From NCBI GenBank assembly GCA_019636095.1, contig JAHBYF010000002.1:558001-622000 (forward strand): a DNA stretch of 64,000 nucleotides, written 5' to 3'. A model generated the notes under the pieces. The model had not been told where the DNA came from. It saw nothing but the letters and a program-made list of their open reading frames with translations, and did no database searches. Below, piece by piece: positions 17,509 through 27,401 of the stretch; position 1 is the stretch's first letter, and every line of letters begins with the position of its first letter. This stretch comes from Hyphomonadaceae bacterium (GTDB lineage Bacteria > Pseudomonadota > Alphaproteobacteria > Caulobacterales > Aquidulcibacteraceae). The translations under genes and the position numbers were made by a program.

Positions 17509-18546
17509 TTAGCGCTGCGCGCCCATGAGCGGCGCCGGATCTAGCGCCTGATTGCCACGCCGCACCTGGAACAGCAGCCGCGTTCGACCGTCTGGGCGAG
17601 CCCCCAATTCGGCAATCGCCTCACCGGCGCGCACATGCTGTCCCTCACGCACCAACGCCCGCCGATTGTAGCCGTATGCGGTCACGTAATTGTCGGCGTG
17701 CCGCACCAGCACCAAAGTGTCCAAACCTTCGATATCGTGGCCCGCATAGATCACGTCGCCATCCGCGGCGGCAAGGATCTGGGCGCCCTCACGACCAGCA
17801 ATCTCCATTCCGTCAAGCCGCGTACCGCCGGGCTGGGCCCCGAAACGCGCGACGACTTCCCCCCGCAACGGCCAAGCAAATCGGCCTGTGCCCTGGGGCA
17901 TTGGCGCTGGATCGGGGACAGGAGACGCTGGCGCCGCGGCAAGCTCACGCGCGAGCGCCGGAAGGTAGATGCGCTCGCCAGAGCGCACCCGGTCACTCGG
18001 CTGCATCCGGTTGAGCAACGCCAATGATCGCAAGTCCACATTGTAGCGCCGCGCGATGTCGGCGAGGTCCTCGCCGCGCTGCACCACGTGATAGCGTGGC
18101 GGCGGCAACTCCAACACGCGTCCGTCGCTCAATGCGTACGGCGGCTCCAAATGGTTCTGATCGATGAGCGCGCGCAGTGGCACCTGATAGCGGGTGGCGA
18201 TATCGTAGAGCGTTTCGTCGCCGCTGACCCGGTGGGTGCGCGGCAGATTGGCAGGATCGAACACTTCCGTCGGCTGCATCGCATAGGCCGAAAGCGGCGT
18301 CCCTTCGCCATCGGCCCAATTGGGCGCAGCTTGCACCGTCGGTTGTCGTGGCGGTGGCGCTGCTGGCTCTGCCTGCGTCTGCGTTCCGCGCTGTTCGATC
18401 GTCGCCCGCCCGCTTCGTTCAGCACGCAGAGGCGATGGCTGCTCCGCGCGCACCGAGCCGCCGCTGCCGCCGAATGAAATCGGCGCGGGGCTCGACGAAG
18501 CACATGCTCCCGTGAGCAGTGCAAGCAGGAGTGCGGCGCGCGTCAT
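17509..18546 (-). CDS. LysM/degenerate M23 (LytM) lipoprotein, NlpD/EnvC-like
   Basis: A 345-residue protein with lipobox LLTGAC (Cys15), a Pro/Ala-rich linker, two LysM repeats (about 100-150 and 151-195) and a C-terminal M23 domain (about 220-340). Catalytic M23 enzymes have HxxxD and HxH zinc ligands; here the equivalents read LDGMEIAG and LLFQVRR, and TVYAHN is TAYGYN, so all ligands are missing. This is the pattern of NlpD/EnvC activators that switch on amidases. AmiC at 6004-7149 is a plausible partner (inference). The pcm-surE-nlpD grouping here matches the linkage seen in many proteobacteria. Confidence 0.85.
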   Translation of the reverse strand: MTRAALLLALLTGACASSSPAPISFGGSGGSVRAEQPSPLRAERSGRATIEQRGTQTQAEPAAPPPRQPTVQAAPNWADGEGTPLSAYAMQPTEVFDPANLPRTHRVSGDETLYDIATRYQVPLRALIDQNHLEPPYALSDGRVLELPPPRYHVVQRGEDLADIARRYNVDLRSLALLNRMQPSDRVRSGERIYLPALARELAAAPASPVPDPAPMPQGTGRFAWPLRGEVVARFGAQPGGTRLDGMEIAGREGAQILAAADGDVIYAGHDIEGLDTLVLVRHADNYVTAYGYNRRALVREGQHVRAGEAIAELGARPDGRTRLLFQVRRGNQALDPAPLMGAQR

Positions 18547-18579
18547 TGAGCTGAGTTTCCGCCAGAATCGCCAGCGCGC

Positions 18580-19212
18580 TCAAGCCGCCCGCGGCGCCTC
18601 TCCCAAACCGCGCTCCAGCGGCTGCATGCGGATTGGTCCCAAATCCTCCCGCTCTCCGTTGCGCCACCGAATCAATCGCTGGATCTGCGCATCACCGAGG
18701 GGCGCAACGATGACGCCGCCGGGTTTCAGTTGTTCAAGCAGAGGTGCCGGAAAATCTTCGAGAGAGGCATTGATGATGATGCGATCGTAAGGCGCCTCGT
18801 CCGGCCACCCGTCAAAGCCGTCCGCAGTAAAAGCGTAGGTCCGCATCAATCGCGCAGTGCCAAACCGGCCGCGCGCAGCAACCACCAAATCGTTCCACCG
18901 ATCCAAGGTGATTACCTTGCTGGCCGTCGAAGTGATCGCGGCCGCCTGGAAGCCAGAGCCCGCGCCCACCTCCAGCACCACGTCACTTTGCTCCGGCGCC
19001 AACGCCGCAATCATGCGGCCAATGAGCGATGGCTTCGTCATGGTCTGCGCGTGCGGAAGCGGCAATCCAACATCGTCGAGCGCCAAGCCTTCTAAGTGCT
19101 CCGGCGCATAGTGCGTTCGGGGCGTGCGTTCCAGAGCCGCAAGCGCGCGCGCATCGGTGACGCCCGCCTGGCGCATCTCCAATACGAATCGCATGAGACG
19201 TGCTGGGTCCAC
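18580..19212 (-). CDS. pcm: Protein-L-isoaspartate O-methyltransferase
   Basis: A 210-residue SAM-dependent enzyme that methylates isoaspartyl residues so damaged proteins can be repaired. The SAM-binding motif VLEVGAGSGFQAA, the substrate-side LPHAQTMTKPSLIGRM and the YDRIIINASL post-motif are visible. It begins 2 nt after surE's stop on the same strand, a classic surE-pcm pair. Length is normal for the family. Confidence 0.94.
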   Translation of the reverse strand: MDPARLMRFVLEMRQAGVTDARALAALERTPRTHYAPEHLEGLALDDVGLPLPHAQTMTKPSLIGRMIAALAPEQSDVVLEVGAGSGFQAAAITSTASKVITLDRWNDLVVAARGRFGTARLMRTYAFTADGFDGWPDEAPYDRIIINASLEDFPAPLLEQLKPGGVIVAPLGDAQIQRLIRWRNGEREDLGPIRMQPLERGLGEAPRAA

Positions 19213-19214
19213 GG

Positions 19215-20000
19215 CTACACAACCTTTGGCGGCGCGCCGCCGAGAACGCCTCTCAGGTGGTGAACCGTCTCGCCGTGCGTGAGATCGATATGCAACGGCG
19301 TTACCGAAATGCGGCCGTCATAAATGGCGCGAATATCGGTGCCTTGCGGCGGGTTCGACAACTTTCCGCGGAACCCCAGCCAATAATAAATGCCGCCGCG
19401 CGGATCGGTACGCCGATCCGCATAGACGATGTGATGATCGCGCCGTCCTTGGGAGGTCACCTCCACCTCCTTCACCTCCTCGGGCGGCACATCCGGAAAA
19501 TTGATGTTCATGAGCACGTCTTTTGGCCAGCCGCGCTTCAACAATTGCCCGACAATACCTGGTCCAAACGTTTCCGCCGTCTCCCACGGAATCTTGGCTT
19601 CCTCACCGCGAAAGCCGCGCGCCTGACTCAAGGCAATCGCCGGAATGCCCAGCTGCATGCCCTGCATTGCGCCAGCGATCGTCCCCGAAAACGTTACGTC
19701 TTCGGCGATGTTCTGCCCGCGATTGACCCCCGAGAGCACAAGGTCCGGGGCTAAACCGTCCATCAAGTGCTCGACGCCAAGCAGCACGCAATCGGTCGGC
19801 GTGCCCGAAACAGCGAACCGTTTTTCATCCGCTTTGCGCACGCGGATCGGCGCTGTCAGCGTCAAAGCGCGCGAGGCGCCCGATTGCTCGTTCTCCGGGG
19901 CAATCACCCACACATCGTCGCTAAACGTGCGCGCGATTTTTTCGAGCACCGCCAAACCGGTCGCGTGAATGCCGTCATCATTCGTACACAGAATACGCAT
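19215..20000 (-). CDS. surE: 5'/3'-nucleotidase SurE
   Basis: A 261-residue metal-dependent phosphatase acting on nucleoside monophosphates. The N-terminal [15 protein letters not shown] carries the DD metal ligands; [12 protein letters not shown] and [11 protein letters not shown] are further family signatures. It is cotranscribed with pcm downstream. Length is standard. Confidence 0.96.
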   Translation of the reverse strand: MRILCTNDDGIHATGLAVLEKIARTFSDDVWVIAPENEQSGASRALTLTAPIRVRKADEKRFAVSGTPTDCVLLGVEHLMDGLAPDLVLSGVNRGQNIAEDVTFSGTIAGAMQGMQLGIPAIALSQARGFRGEEAKIPWETAETFGPGIVGQLLKRGWPKDVLMNINFPDVPPEEVKEVEVTSQGRRDHHIVYADRRTDPRGGIYYWLGFRGKLSNPPQGTDIRAIYDGRISVTPLHIDLTHGETVHHLRGVLGGAPPKVV

Positions 20001-20042
20001 GCGCCGCTTTTAGCCGCCGCGACCGGACAGGTCGACTCTCGG

Positions 20043-20444
20043 CTACTTCCAGGCTCCAAGAATCGCGCCCGCGACGGCGTGCGTGAGCAAGAAATGCACG
20101 CTGTCGAGGCCGAATAGCTCTGTCGCCTCAAACGAATAAACCCAGCCATACATCCGCGCGGCAATCGACAAACAAACAGCCATCAGCAAACCCGTGGTAA
20201 GCCCGCCCATCAACCCGGGCGCGTTGCGCCACTTGATTGCCAGCGACAGGCCAATTGCTTGCAAAAATGGCATCGCCACCATGAAAGCCATGCGGCCGTT
20301 GTCTTGCTGCATCTCAGCTTCGGTCACGCCCATCCAGTCCAGCCATTGCTGCTGAAAGAGCACCACGTAGATCAAAAACCCGATGACCCAGATTGCGATC
20401 GCCGCCGCCAGAATGGCGAGCAGGTTATGGCCGTTGAAGCGCAT
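20043..20444 (-). CDS. DUF1761-like small membrane protein
   Basis: A 133-residue protein with four hydrophobic segments, beginning MRFNGHNLLAILAAAIAIWV and containing a QQQWLDWMGVTEAEM loop similar in place to the KPW...GLSDEQI loop of the DUF1761 protein at 12-404; both end in GxILGAW. It is 42 nt upstream of surE in the same direction. Function unknown. Confidence 0.7.
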   Translation of the reverse strand: MRFNGHNLLAILAAAIAIWVIGFLIYVVLFQQQWLDWMGVTEAEMQQDNGRMAFMVAMPFLQAIGLSLAIKWRNAPGLMGGLTTGLLMAVCLSIAARMYGWVYSFEATELFGLDSVHFLLTHAVAGAILGAWK

Positions 20445-20521
20445 GATGTGTTCCTCCCAGCGCGAACGCTACCGCGAGTCCACAAGCCCATGGATTGGAA
20501 TGACGATCCGCGCGCGGAACG

Positions 20522-20887
20522 TTAGCGGCAGTCGATGGCCCAAATGTCGTAGGTCGGGTGCTCAAGCGCGTTGAGCCCTGGGCTCGACGCGAACATCCAG
20601 CCTTCGAAAACCTGCCGGCGTTCGCTTTCTTCACCTTCGCGCGCTGCGGGGTGATCATAGATTTGCAGGAAGATGCGCACTTCCGGCGTCTCTTCCGGCG
20701 CCGACTTCGAGCACGCGCGCGCGATTACTTCGAGCGAGCCTACGCGGGCGGGTCTGCCGAGCGTCAATGTGTAGTCGCGCGCGTGACCGGTGACTTTGTC
20801 GAGACCGCGCACCACCGCGCGCTGCGCAAAGGCAGGGCTGGCGCCAGCCACGAAGATCGCTGCGGCAATTACGAGCGTACGGATCAT
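20522..20887 (-). CDS. DUF2155 domain-containing secreted protein
   Basis: A 121-residue protein with a signal peptide (ending about SPAFA-Q). The core has the family pattern LDKVTG..., GSLEVIARACSKSAPEETPE and VFEGWMFASSPGLNALEHPTYDIW, with two cysteines that could pair. DUF2155 proteins are widespread in alphaproteobacteria; function is unknown. Its ATG overlaps the mlaD stop as ATGA. The order NDUFA12-mlaD-DUF2155 is a recurrent neighbourhood. Confidence 0.88.
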   Translation of the reverse strand: MIRTLVIAAAIFVAGASPAFAQRAVVRGLDKVTGHARDYTLTLGRPARVGSLEVIARACSKSAPEETPEVRIFLQIYDHPAAREGEESERRQVFEGWMFASSPGLNALEHPTYDIWAIDCR

Positions 20888-21363
20888 GGGGTTGCTTCCT
20901 GTGAATGCCCAGAGTTCCCCGACCCCTGAGCAAAACTTGCAAACAAAGTCAGCAGGTCTACCGAGCCCTGTGTGTTCGGGATTTCGCTGCCGGCCGCCAA
21001 CGGGTCCAGCCCCGCAGGCTCAATCGAAACATAGGCGCCGCCAAGCAAACCGTCAGTGGCGATGCGCGCGGTAGATTCGTCCAATATGTGCACGCCATTG
21101 TTCACGGTCAGCGTCAGCACAGCGTCGTAATTCGACGGATCGAGCGCCATCGAACGCACTACGCCAACCTTCACGCCAGAAATGCGCACATCCGAACCAA
21201 CGCCGATGCCATCAGCTCGCTGGAAGCTGGCGCGCAGATCGTAACCGCCGCCAGTCGTATTCTGTCCAGCTTGCGCAGCTGCAAATACAAAGAATCCCAC
21301 CGCGACAGCTGCGACGACGGCGCCGAGAATGGTCTCGCCCCAGCGTTCGAAGTTGAACTTCAC
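20884..21363 (-). CDS. mlaD: MlaD family substrate-binding protein of a phospholipid transporter
   Basis: A 159-residue protein with one N-terminal membrane helix (TILGAVVAAVAVGFFVFAA) and an MCE/MlaD domain (about 40-130: YDLRASFQRADGIGVGSDVRISGVKVG ... GLLGGAYVSIEP). MlaD forms a periplasmic hexamer of the Mla system that moves phospholipids between membranes. I chose the GTG at 21363 because it overlaps the NDUFA12 stop in a GTGA junction and gives VKFNFERWGETILG; an upstream in-frame ATG would extend into NDUFA12. No mlaE/mlaF lies nearby, as is usual for this synteny. Confidence 0.9.
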   Translation of the reverse strand: MKFNFERWGETILGAVVAAVAVGFFVFAAAQAGQNTTGGGYDLRASFQRADGIGVGSDVRISGVKVGVVRSMALDPSNYDAVLTLTVNNGVHILDESTARIATDGLLGGAYVSIEPAGLDPLAAGSEIPNTQGSVDLLTLFASFAQGSGNSGHSQEATP

Positions 21364-21764
21364 TTCGTCTCTCCCGAATCCGGAGACCAAGCCTCGTAGT
21401 CAGCCGTTGACGCTTGCCTAACGCCGCCGCGCGCGAGTGAACCTTTCGGGCGATACGCCTTCACGGTGCCGGTAAGATTCGGCACGTGAGGTTTCTCCCA
21501 TTTCTGACGCTTCAGCGGCGCGATCGTGGGCGGTTCGGCGATCGTGTGGTGCATCCAGCCGTGCCAATCGGGCGACACGCGCGATGCTTCGGCGAGACCG
21601 TTGTAGATGACGTAGCGGCGCTTGCGCCCTTCGATCGAAGGACGCCGTTCTTCGTAATATTTGTTGCCTTGTTCGTCCTGGCCCACAAAAACCCCGCGCC
21701 GTCCGATATCGAACCGCGCACCCAGGGTGGCGCCGTTCCACCAGGAAAAAATCGCTTTCAGCAT
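21360..21764 (-). CDS. NADH:ubiquinone oxidoreductase accessory subunit NDUFA12-like
   Basis: A 134-residue homologue of mitochondrial complex I subunit B17.2/NDUFA12, which in bacteria is restricted mostly to alphaproteobacteria. Start MLKAIFSWWNG at 21764; signatures are VGQDEQGNKYYEER, RRYVIYNG and WHGWMHHT. It is first in the NDUFA12-mlaD-DUF2155 operon, with a GTGA overlap into mlaD. Confidence 0.93.
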   Translation of the reverse strand: MLKAIFSWWNGATLGARFDIGRRGVFVGQDEQGNKYYEERRPSIEGRKRRYVIYNGLAEASRVSPDWHGWMHHTIAEPPTIAPLKRQKWEKPHVPNLTGTVKAYRPKGSLARGGVRQASTADYEAWSPDSGETK

Positions 21765-21960
21765 GGGCTTTTGTTTGTCTCCGCCGGGCCGGGATTGCGA
21801 CTCCGGCGTCCAGGCGGCGCGCAATATGACGACCGCCGCCGCTCTCGTCCAGTACGGGTTCGAAACAATATCCGGTGGTTATCCCAAGTCTTCACATACT
21901 AGATGTTGATTGCGAGCCCGGATCAAAGGTAGAATCGAGGCCTGGCTGAGGGAGGCCAAC

Positions 21961-24753
21961 ATGGGTCACGAGCACGACAACGACGTCCGCCCAGCGGCAG
22001 AAGCCCCTGAGGCATGGGCCGATTCCATGATCCAGGCGGCGATCGAGGCAGGCATCTCGGTCGAAACCCCGGCTGGCCCCAGCGTCTCAAAGGCGATCCA
22101 GCGAGCCGCCGAACGCATCGGCGCGTGGGCCGACGAGCCGGCGCTTGGCAAGGACATCTTAAAGCTGCTCGAATCCGGCGCCGTCGCACTCGACGCGCCG
22201 TTGATGCGCGCAACGCTGTCGGCCGGCGCGGAACTCGCCGTTTCTGCGGCGCTGCTGCATTGGCCGGCCCAGCGTAGTGACGAACTCGATGCCATTGCTC
22301 GTGCGCAGACCTTGCTCGCAGCTGGCGCGAGGATCGGAATATCTGGAGCGCCCTCCCCTGCGGCGCTTGATGCACTCGATGCAGCGGCGCGTCTCGCTGA
22401 TCCAATTGGGCGCGATGGCGCATCAATTCTCATCCGTCCCACAGGCGGCGCAGCGACAGAACTCATCGCGTCAGCGACAGCACGTGAACGCGCCGGTGCG
22501 GCGCTAGCAGCAGGCGCACGCGCGCTTGACGCCGTGCTCGCCGACCTCGCCATCGAAGCCATGCGCAACGGCCTCAACGCCGAGCACGGGGGCGTGCAAC
22601 TGAAAGCCACCAGTGCGCGCCTTACTGGCGCACCCGACGCCGACATTATCGCAGCGCTTTCCGGAGCGGTCGCGCGCGGCGCGTACACAGCGGCTCTCGA
22701 CGCTGGTGCAGATCCAACGCATCGGCGCATCGCCATCGCTTCACCGGAGACAAGCGCTCACGCCCTCATCGCCTTCGCCGACGGCGCCATCGACCCCACC
22801 GGCGCCGTGCGGGCCGATGCTGAGTGCAGCGTCATTGGCGCCAGCATTTCGCTGCCGCGGTTCATGGGCGAGCGCGCATTCGACATTACAGCGTACGAAG
22901 CCGCAATTCGCACGCTCGTGCGCGCACTAGACGCAGCACACGGCGGCACAAGCTCGCCGCGCCGTTCGATCCTTATCCGCCTCGAAGGCCTCGCCGCCCT
23001 GCTGATGCGCGCCGGAATTGCTTACGACAGCGATGCGGGCCGCGGTCTCGCAGCGGGCGCCGCCGCGCTCGCACATGCGGCGGCGGTCTCCGAAAGCGCC
23101 GCGCTCGCCGGTGCAAAGGGGGCGTTTCAAGAATGGTCACGCGTGAAGCGTCAGGAAGAGGCCGCCGCAAAGGCTGCGCGTGAGGCGACAACCAACCTGA
23201 GCGGCCCCCTCGCCGCGCACGCCCGCTCAATCTACGCGTCCCTGCCGGGGCCGAAGAACGCGGGTCTGCGTTGCGCCGTCACCATCGCTTTCGCGCGTGA
23301 TGCCGCCTCAGCGCGCTCACTCGGCGCCACGGCTCCGGGGCTCGCGCCTGTAGCGAGTGTCGCGGTCTACGGCCAACACGAAGATGGCGGGTTCGGCCGC
23401 TTGCTTAGCGACGACGCCCGTAACGCGCTTGCCGCGCTCGGTTACGACGGCGAAGGCGTCGCCGCGATTGCGCAACACATCGAGGGCCGGCGGACACTGC
23501 GTGGCGCACCAGGCGTTAGCCTTGAGCGCCTTGAGAAGCTTGGCCTCACAGAACCCGCGCTTGACGCCATAGAAGACGCCGCAGCAGACGCCTTCAACAT
23601 CCGCGCCGTCGTCCATCCGCTGGTGATCGGTCCCGAGCTTTGCGAAGACGTGCTGAAGCTCCCGCCTGATGTCGCTGCCGGCAAGCGCGGCGATCTGTTG
23701 ATGACCCTGGGCTTCAGCGAAGCGGAGATCGCGCAGGCCGAAGCCTACTGCCTCGGCGCGCTCGATCTCAGCGACGCGCCAGGGCTGAAGCCAGAACACG
23801 CAAGTATCTTTGCGCGCGAGATCGACGCCGGCGCTCAAATCGCAATGGCAGCCGCCGTCGCGCCATTCGCCAACACTGCACTCAATCTCACGCTCGATCT
23901 CGCCAATGCGCCACGCCGAAACGCTCTGCTCGAAGCGGCCCAAGCGGCCGGCATTGCGCTGATCCGCATCGAAGCCGAAGCGCCGCCGATCACCTTGACG
24001 TTGTCGGAGGTTGACGAAGAACCCCTTGAAGCGCCGTCGCCCCCCGCGTCCGTTGCTCCGATGACGGCCGGCGAAACGCCCGCTGTGCGGACAGAACGCC
24101 GCCGCCTGCCGGAGCGCCGCAAGGGCTACATCCAAAAATCGGTCGTCGGTGGCCACAAAGTGTACTTGCACACCGGCGAGTACGACGACGGCGAACTCGG
24201 CGAGATCTTCATCGACCTGCACAAGGAAGGCGCCGCCTTCCGCTCGCTGATGAACAATTTCGCCATCTCGATCTCGATCGGCCTCCAATACGGCGTGCCG
24301 CTCGAAGAATATGTCGACGCTTTCCTCTTCACCCGCTTCGAACCGGCGGGCGAGGTCAAGGGTAACGAAACCATCCGTCACGCCACCTCGATCCTCGACT
24401 ACATCTTCCGCGAACTGGCGGTCAGCTATCTCGGCCGGAGCGATCTCGCCCAAGTCGATCCATTCGACGCGCGCGGAGATGGCTTGAGCAAGCGCGCAAC
24501 CGACGCCGAAAGCGCAGCGCGGCTCATTTCACGCGGCTTCGCCCGCGGCGCCTCACCGGACAATCTGGTGATGCTGCGTCCGCGCTCCGTCGTCGAAAAC
24601 ATCCGCGACCGCAAGGAAGCCGCGCCGCCCGCGCCAAAACCCGCGACAACCGGCTATCGCAACGACCCGTGCAGCGCCTGCGGCCACTTCACAGTGGAGC
24701 AGTCTGGGAAATGTGCGGCCTGCGGCGCAACGGGTCAGGCAAGCGGCAGCTAG
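21961..24753 (+). CDS. Degenerate class II (B12-type) ribonucleotide reductase paralogue, probable pseudoenzyme
   Basis: A 930-residue, Ala-rich protein with ATG 21961 after GGGAGG. The C-terminal block 713-830 ([62 protein letters not shown]) is close to the tail of NrdJ. From memory of NrdJ sequences, weaker but collinear similarity extends upstream: [16 protein letters not shown] (347-362), [12 protein letters not shown]...TLRGAPGV (492-520), [15 protein letters not shown]. Catalytic features are gone: the NPCSE loop reads DPTGA at 278-282, so the thiyl-radical Cys is Thr280, and the PTGTI loop reads ARDAA. A Zn-ribbon remains (C904-C907, C918-C921) without the terminal redox Cys. Not a reductase in my view; a regulatory or structural role is open. 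First ~250 residues unrecognised. Confidence 0.75.
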   Translation: MGHEHDNDVRPAAEAPEAWADSMIQAAIEAGISVETPAGPSVSKAIQRAAERIGAWADEPALGKDILKLLESGAVALDAPLMRATLSAGAELAVSAALLHWPAQRSDELDAIARAQTLLAAGARIGISGAPSPAALDALDAAARLADPIGRDGASILIRPTGGAATELIASATARERAGAALAAGARALDAVLADLAIEAMRNGLNAEHGGVQLKATSARLTGAPDADIIAALSGAVARGAYTAALDAGADPTHRRIAIASPETSAHALIAFADGAIDPTGAVRADAECSVIGASISLPRFMGERAFDITAYEAAIRTLVRALDAAHGGTSSPRRSILIRLEGLAALLMRAGIAYDSDAGRGLAAGAAALAHAAAVSESAALAGAKGAFQEWSRVKRQEEAAAKAAREATTNLSGPLAAHARSIYASLPGPKNAGLRCAVTIAFARDAASARSLGATAPGLAPVASVAVYGQHEDGGFGRLLSDDARNALAALGYDGEGVAAIAQHIEGRRTLRGAPGVSLERLEKLGLTEPALDAIEDAAADAFNIRAVVHPLVIGPELCEDVLKLPPDVAAGKRGDLLMTLGFSEAEIAQAEAYCLGALDLSDAPGLKPEHASIFAREIDAGAQIAMAAAVAPFANTALNLTLDLANAPRRNALLEAAQAAGIALIRIEAEAPPITLTLSEVDEEPLEAPSPPASVAPMTAGETPAVRTERRRLPERRKGYIQKSVVGGHKVYLHTGEYDDGELGEIFIDLHKEGAAFRSLMNNFAISISIGLQYGVPLEEYVDAFLFTRFEPAGEVKGNETIRHATSILDYIFRELAVSYLGRSDLAQVDPFDARGDGLSKRATDAESAARLISRGFARGASPDNLVMLRPRSVVENIRDRKEAAPPAPKPATTGYRNDPCSACGHFTVEQSGKCAACGATGQASGS

Positions 24754-25163
24754 CGCGTGCGCGCGCTGTCGCGCCCCCGCTCGAAACCTGGGATGCCACC
24801 AAACAGCACCCAGTCTTGCTTGTTGCAGTCGTAGACGGAGCGATCCGGCGGGAGTTGCTCGCTTGCATCGAAGCAACCGACGGCGATGCCGATCCGTGAA
24901 GTGTCGCGCGAGCCCCACCAGTAGAGGCTCGTCGCGCAGGTCGGGCAGAAGAAGTTCGAGAACGTGTTTCCGCTTTCTGTTGGACGCGTGTATTCGCGCG
25001 TCTCGCCGGTGAACGTCACCTGTTCGCGCCGGTAGTAGACGCCCATGCCAAACGGCCCGCCGCTCCTGCGCCTGCAATCGACGCACGCGCACGCCACCAC
25101 TGCCTCGCGCTCACCCTCGACCTGCACGCGCAACGCGCCACAGCCACATCGTGCTTCTTTCAT
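24750..25163 (-). CDS. GFA (glutathione-dependent formaldehyde-activating enzyme-like) family protein
   Basis: A 137-residue Zn-binding protein of the GFA/CENP-V fold. [25 protein letters not shown] and [11 protein letters not shown] supply the cysteines of the two zinc sites. Start MKEARCGCG at 25163. Family members are rarely true formaldehyde enzymes, so the substrate is unknown. Its TAG stop overlaps that of the convergent RNR-like gene within CTAG. Confidence 0.88.
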   Translation of the reverse strand: MKEARCGCGALRVQVEGEREAVVACACVDCRRRSGGPFGMGVYYRREQVTFTGETREYTRPTESGNTFSNFFCPTCATSLYWWGSRDTSRIGIAVGCFDASEQLPPDRSVYDCNKQDWVLFGGIPGFERGRDSARTR

Positions 25164-25200
25164 ACGTCCGAGATAGCGGCGCGCTTGTATCCGCACAACA

Positions 25201-26595
25201 TCACATCGACACGTAGCCGTACCAAAGCACCAGCAGCACCAGCCGCGCCGCGAACGATGACCCGGTCAGCGTCGAGAGCGCGACCGCGACCGTTGCCGCC
25301 ACCGCCCCCGAAGCCGCCGCCAACGGTAAAACATCCGTGGCCACCGCCGGCGCCGCACCCGGCAGCGCCATCAGCGTCGTCCACAAAGCGCCAGCCACGA
25401 CAAACGCAATCCGCCGCGCCATCGGCGCAAACGGCGCCACCTTGGTCAGCGCCACCAAGCCGCGCGCTTCGCTGCGCCCCGCATGCGCGCTCAGCGCAAA
25501 CAGCAGCAACAACAACGCCGCCGGGCTAGCCACGTGCCGGAAATCCGCAAAGGCCGAGATGATCGCAACGATAGCGGCGAGCGCCAAAAACACGCGGCCC
25601 GAGCCGATCAACCGAAACTCGGACCATACCAACCCAAGCGCATCAGCGACCGCCCGCTTCGCCGCCGGCGCATTCGCCACAACGCGAGGCGGCGGGCCTG
25701 CGTTCAGCAACGCGCCCAAGCGCCCCGCCAACACGGCCTTCTTCTTCGCTTTGTGCGGCGCGTAGATGAGCCCTGCGATCGCAACGATCGCCACCGCAAT
25801 GCCAACCCATGCTAAACGCGACTCCAGATAGCCGGGCGACATCAACCCAGCCATCACATCGAGATCGATTGTCCCCGTCGCCAGAAAGCCGCCGCCGATC
25901 GAGAAACTATCCGTGCCGGGAGGCGCACCGAACTTCAACGGCGTCACGAACCCCGCGAAATCCCACATATTGGAGCCGAGGCTCGAATGCTCCGCGCTAT
26001 CGGTTACGATCGGCGCCGTAATCGAGCCTATCCACACACAAAAATACGCGAAGTCGCCGAACCCGGAGCGCAGAAGCGGCCGCGCGTCAAACAGGATGCG
26101 CAAGGCCGCCAACCCGATCATCGCCGGCCCGGCCACCACCCACATTGCGAAGCTCAATTCCGCGATGTTGAGCGCATCACCCTCAAGCATAAACGTCGCC
26201 AGATAAATGCCGGCAAGGTTCAGCGTCGCCAGCACGCCCAGCAGGACAATCGCGTCAGCAGCAAAGCGCCCCAATGCGATTGCGACACGCGATCCCGTCG
26301 TGGTCTCCTCTACTTGCCAGGGCTGGCGCCGTGTCGTGTTGGAGCGCAGGTAAAGCCACGCCACTGGCAACACCAACGTCGAGACAATGATGCCGAGCGA
26401 GACGCCCAGAAACGGCGAGGTCATCAGCGGCAGCGCGCCGCCAACGGCGATCTTGATCCCGCCGCCGTCTTCAAACGGCAGCATGTAACGCGCCCCCAGG
26501 GGCGCCACGAGCAGCATCAGCCAAAGCGCGCGGCTGCGCCCATACCGCAGCAGCGACGTCGTCAGCGACGAACCAGAAATGACAGCCGCGTTCAC
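25201..26595 (-). CDS. ABC transporter permease
   Basis: A 464-residue integral membrane protein with roughly ten to twelve hydrophobic segments and no soluble domain of note. GTG start at 26595 overlaps the ATPase stop as GTGA; the frame is open further upstream only through the ATPase gene. It resembles the multi-helix permeases of two-gene export-type ABC systems, but I cannot name a substrate. The C-terminus (LPLAAASGAVAATVAVALSTLTGSS) is Ala-rich membrane sequence. Confidence 0.75.
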   Translation of the reverse strand: MNAAVISGSSLTTSLLRYGRSRALWLMLLVAPLGARYMLPFEDGGGIKIAVGGALPLMTSPFLGVSLGIIVSTLVLPVAWLYLRSNTTRRQPWQVEETTTGSRVAIALGRFAADAIVLLGVLATLNLAGIYLATFMLEGDALNIAELSFAMWVVAGPAMIGLAALRILFDARPLLRSGFGDFAYFCVWIGSITAPIVTDSAEHSSLGSNMWDFAGFVTPLKFGAPPGTDSFSIGGGFLATGTIDLDVMAGLMSPGYLESRLAWVGIAVAIVAIAGLIYAPHKAKKKAVLAGRLGALLNAGPPPRVVANAPAAKRAVADALGLVWSEFRLIGSGRVFLALAAIVAIISAFADFRHVASPAALLLLLFALSAHAGRSEARGLVALTKVAPFAPMARRIAFVVAGALWTTLMALPGAAPAVATDVLPLAAASGAVAATVAVALSTLTGSSFAARLVLLVLWYGYVSM

Positions 26596-27254
26596 GCCAC
26601 GCTCTCCGCTACGCGCGTCGGCGCAGGCTGAACCGTGCCGTTCTCGACGCGCAGCACCGCACACGCATGCGGCGCCAACTCATCAGCCAAGTGCGTCGTC
26701 ATCACCACAATTGCGCCCGCCTTTGCGCGTTCGACAATTAGCGCACTCAGCTTGCGCGCCGTCTCGCCATCCAGCTCCGCCGTGGGTTCGTCGAGCGCCA
26801 ACAGCTGCGGCTCACCTAACATTGCCTGCGCAAACACCAAGCGCCGCCGCATGCCGCCGGAGAAACTCGCGATCCGATTGTTTATGTCCGCATGCAAGCC
26901 GATCGCGTCAGTGATCGCGCCAAACTGCTTGTCCGCTTGCCCAAGGTTCAAACCTTTCAGCGCGGCGATGTGCATCGCAAATTCGCGCGCCGTTAGATCT
27001 TCAGGCAAGTCCACTGCTTGCGGCGCGTAACCAAGCGTACGCCGTAGCGCGCCGCGTCCACTCCGCCCATCCCAGGCGATCGACCCTTTGTTTGGGCGCT
27101 CCGCCGTCGCGATGAGCCTGAGCAGCGTTGACTTCCCCGCGCCACTCGGACCCACCAGCAGCGTCAGTCCCGGCTCGAACGTCAGCGAAATATCCTGAAG
27201 CACGCGTTTGCGGCCGTAGGCCTTGCCCACGCCCTTCAACTCAAGCGACGCCAT
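26592..27254 (-). CDS. ABC transporter ATP-binding protein
   Basis: A 220-residue ATPase with Walker A GPSGAGKST (about 35-43), Q-loop GYAPQAVDLPEDLTA, signature SFSGGMRRR, Walker B LLALDEPT and switch MTTHLAD. It energises the permease encoded immediately downstream by a GTGA overlap. It is divergent from the curlin cluster, from which 239 nt separate it; a functional link is not implied. Confidence 0.92.
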   Translation of the reverse strand: MASLELKGVGKAYGRKRVLQDISLTFEPGLTLLVGPSGAGKSTLLRLIATAERPNKGSIAWDGRSGRGALRRTLGYAPQAVDLPEDLTAREFAMHIAALKGLNLGQADKQFGAITDAIGLHADINNRIASFSGGMRRRLVFAQAMLGEPQLLALDEPTAELDGETARKLSALIVERAKAGAIVVMTTHLADELAPHACAVLRVENGTVQPAPTRVAESVA

Positions 27255-27401
27255 CCTCGTCCTCCGGCCCTTCCGAGCGGGCTCGTCTCCACCAGATGCA
27301 CATCTTTGTCAGATCGGATGCAATAGCTTCACTCTGGATTCAGGCCGCGAATGCATTCGCGCGCGAGGGCATTCGATCCGCACATGCACACTGAGCTTTC
27401 C

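Noticed and set aside
23317..24453. 378-codon open frame on the minus strand inside the RNR-like gene
   Set aside because: It is a shadow of the GC-rich plus-strand gene; the plus frame shows recognisable NrdJ sequence, the minus frame no known domain or start signal.
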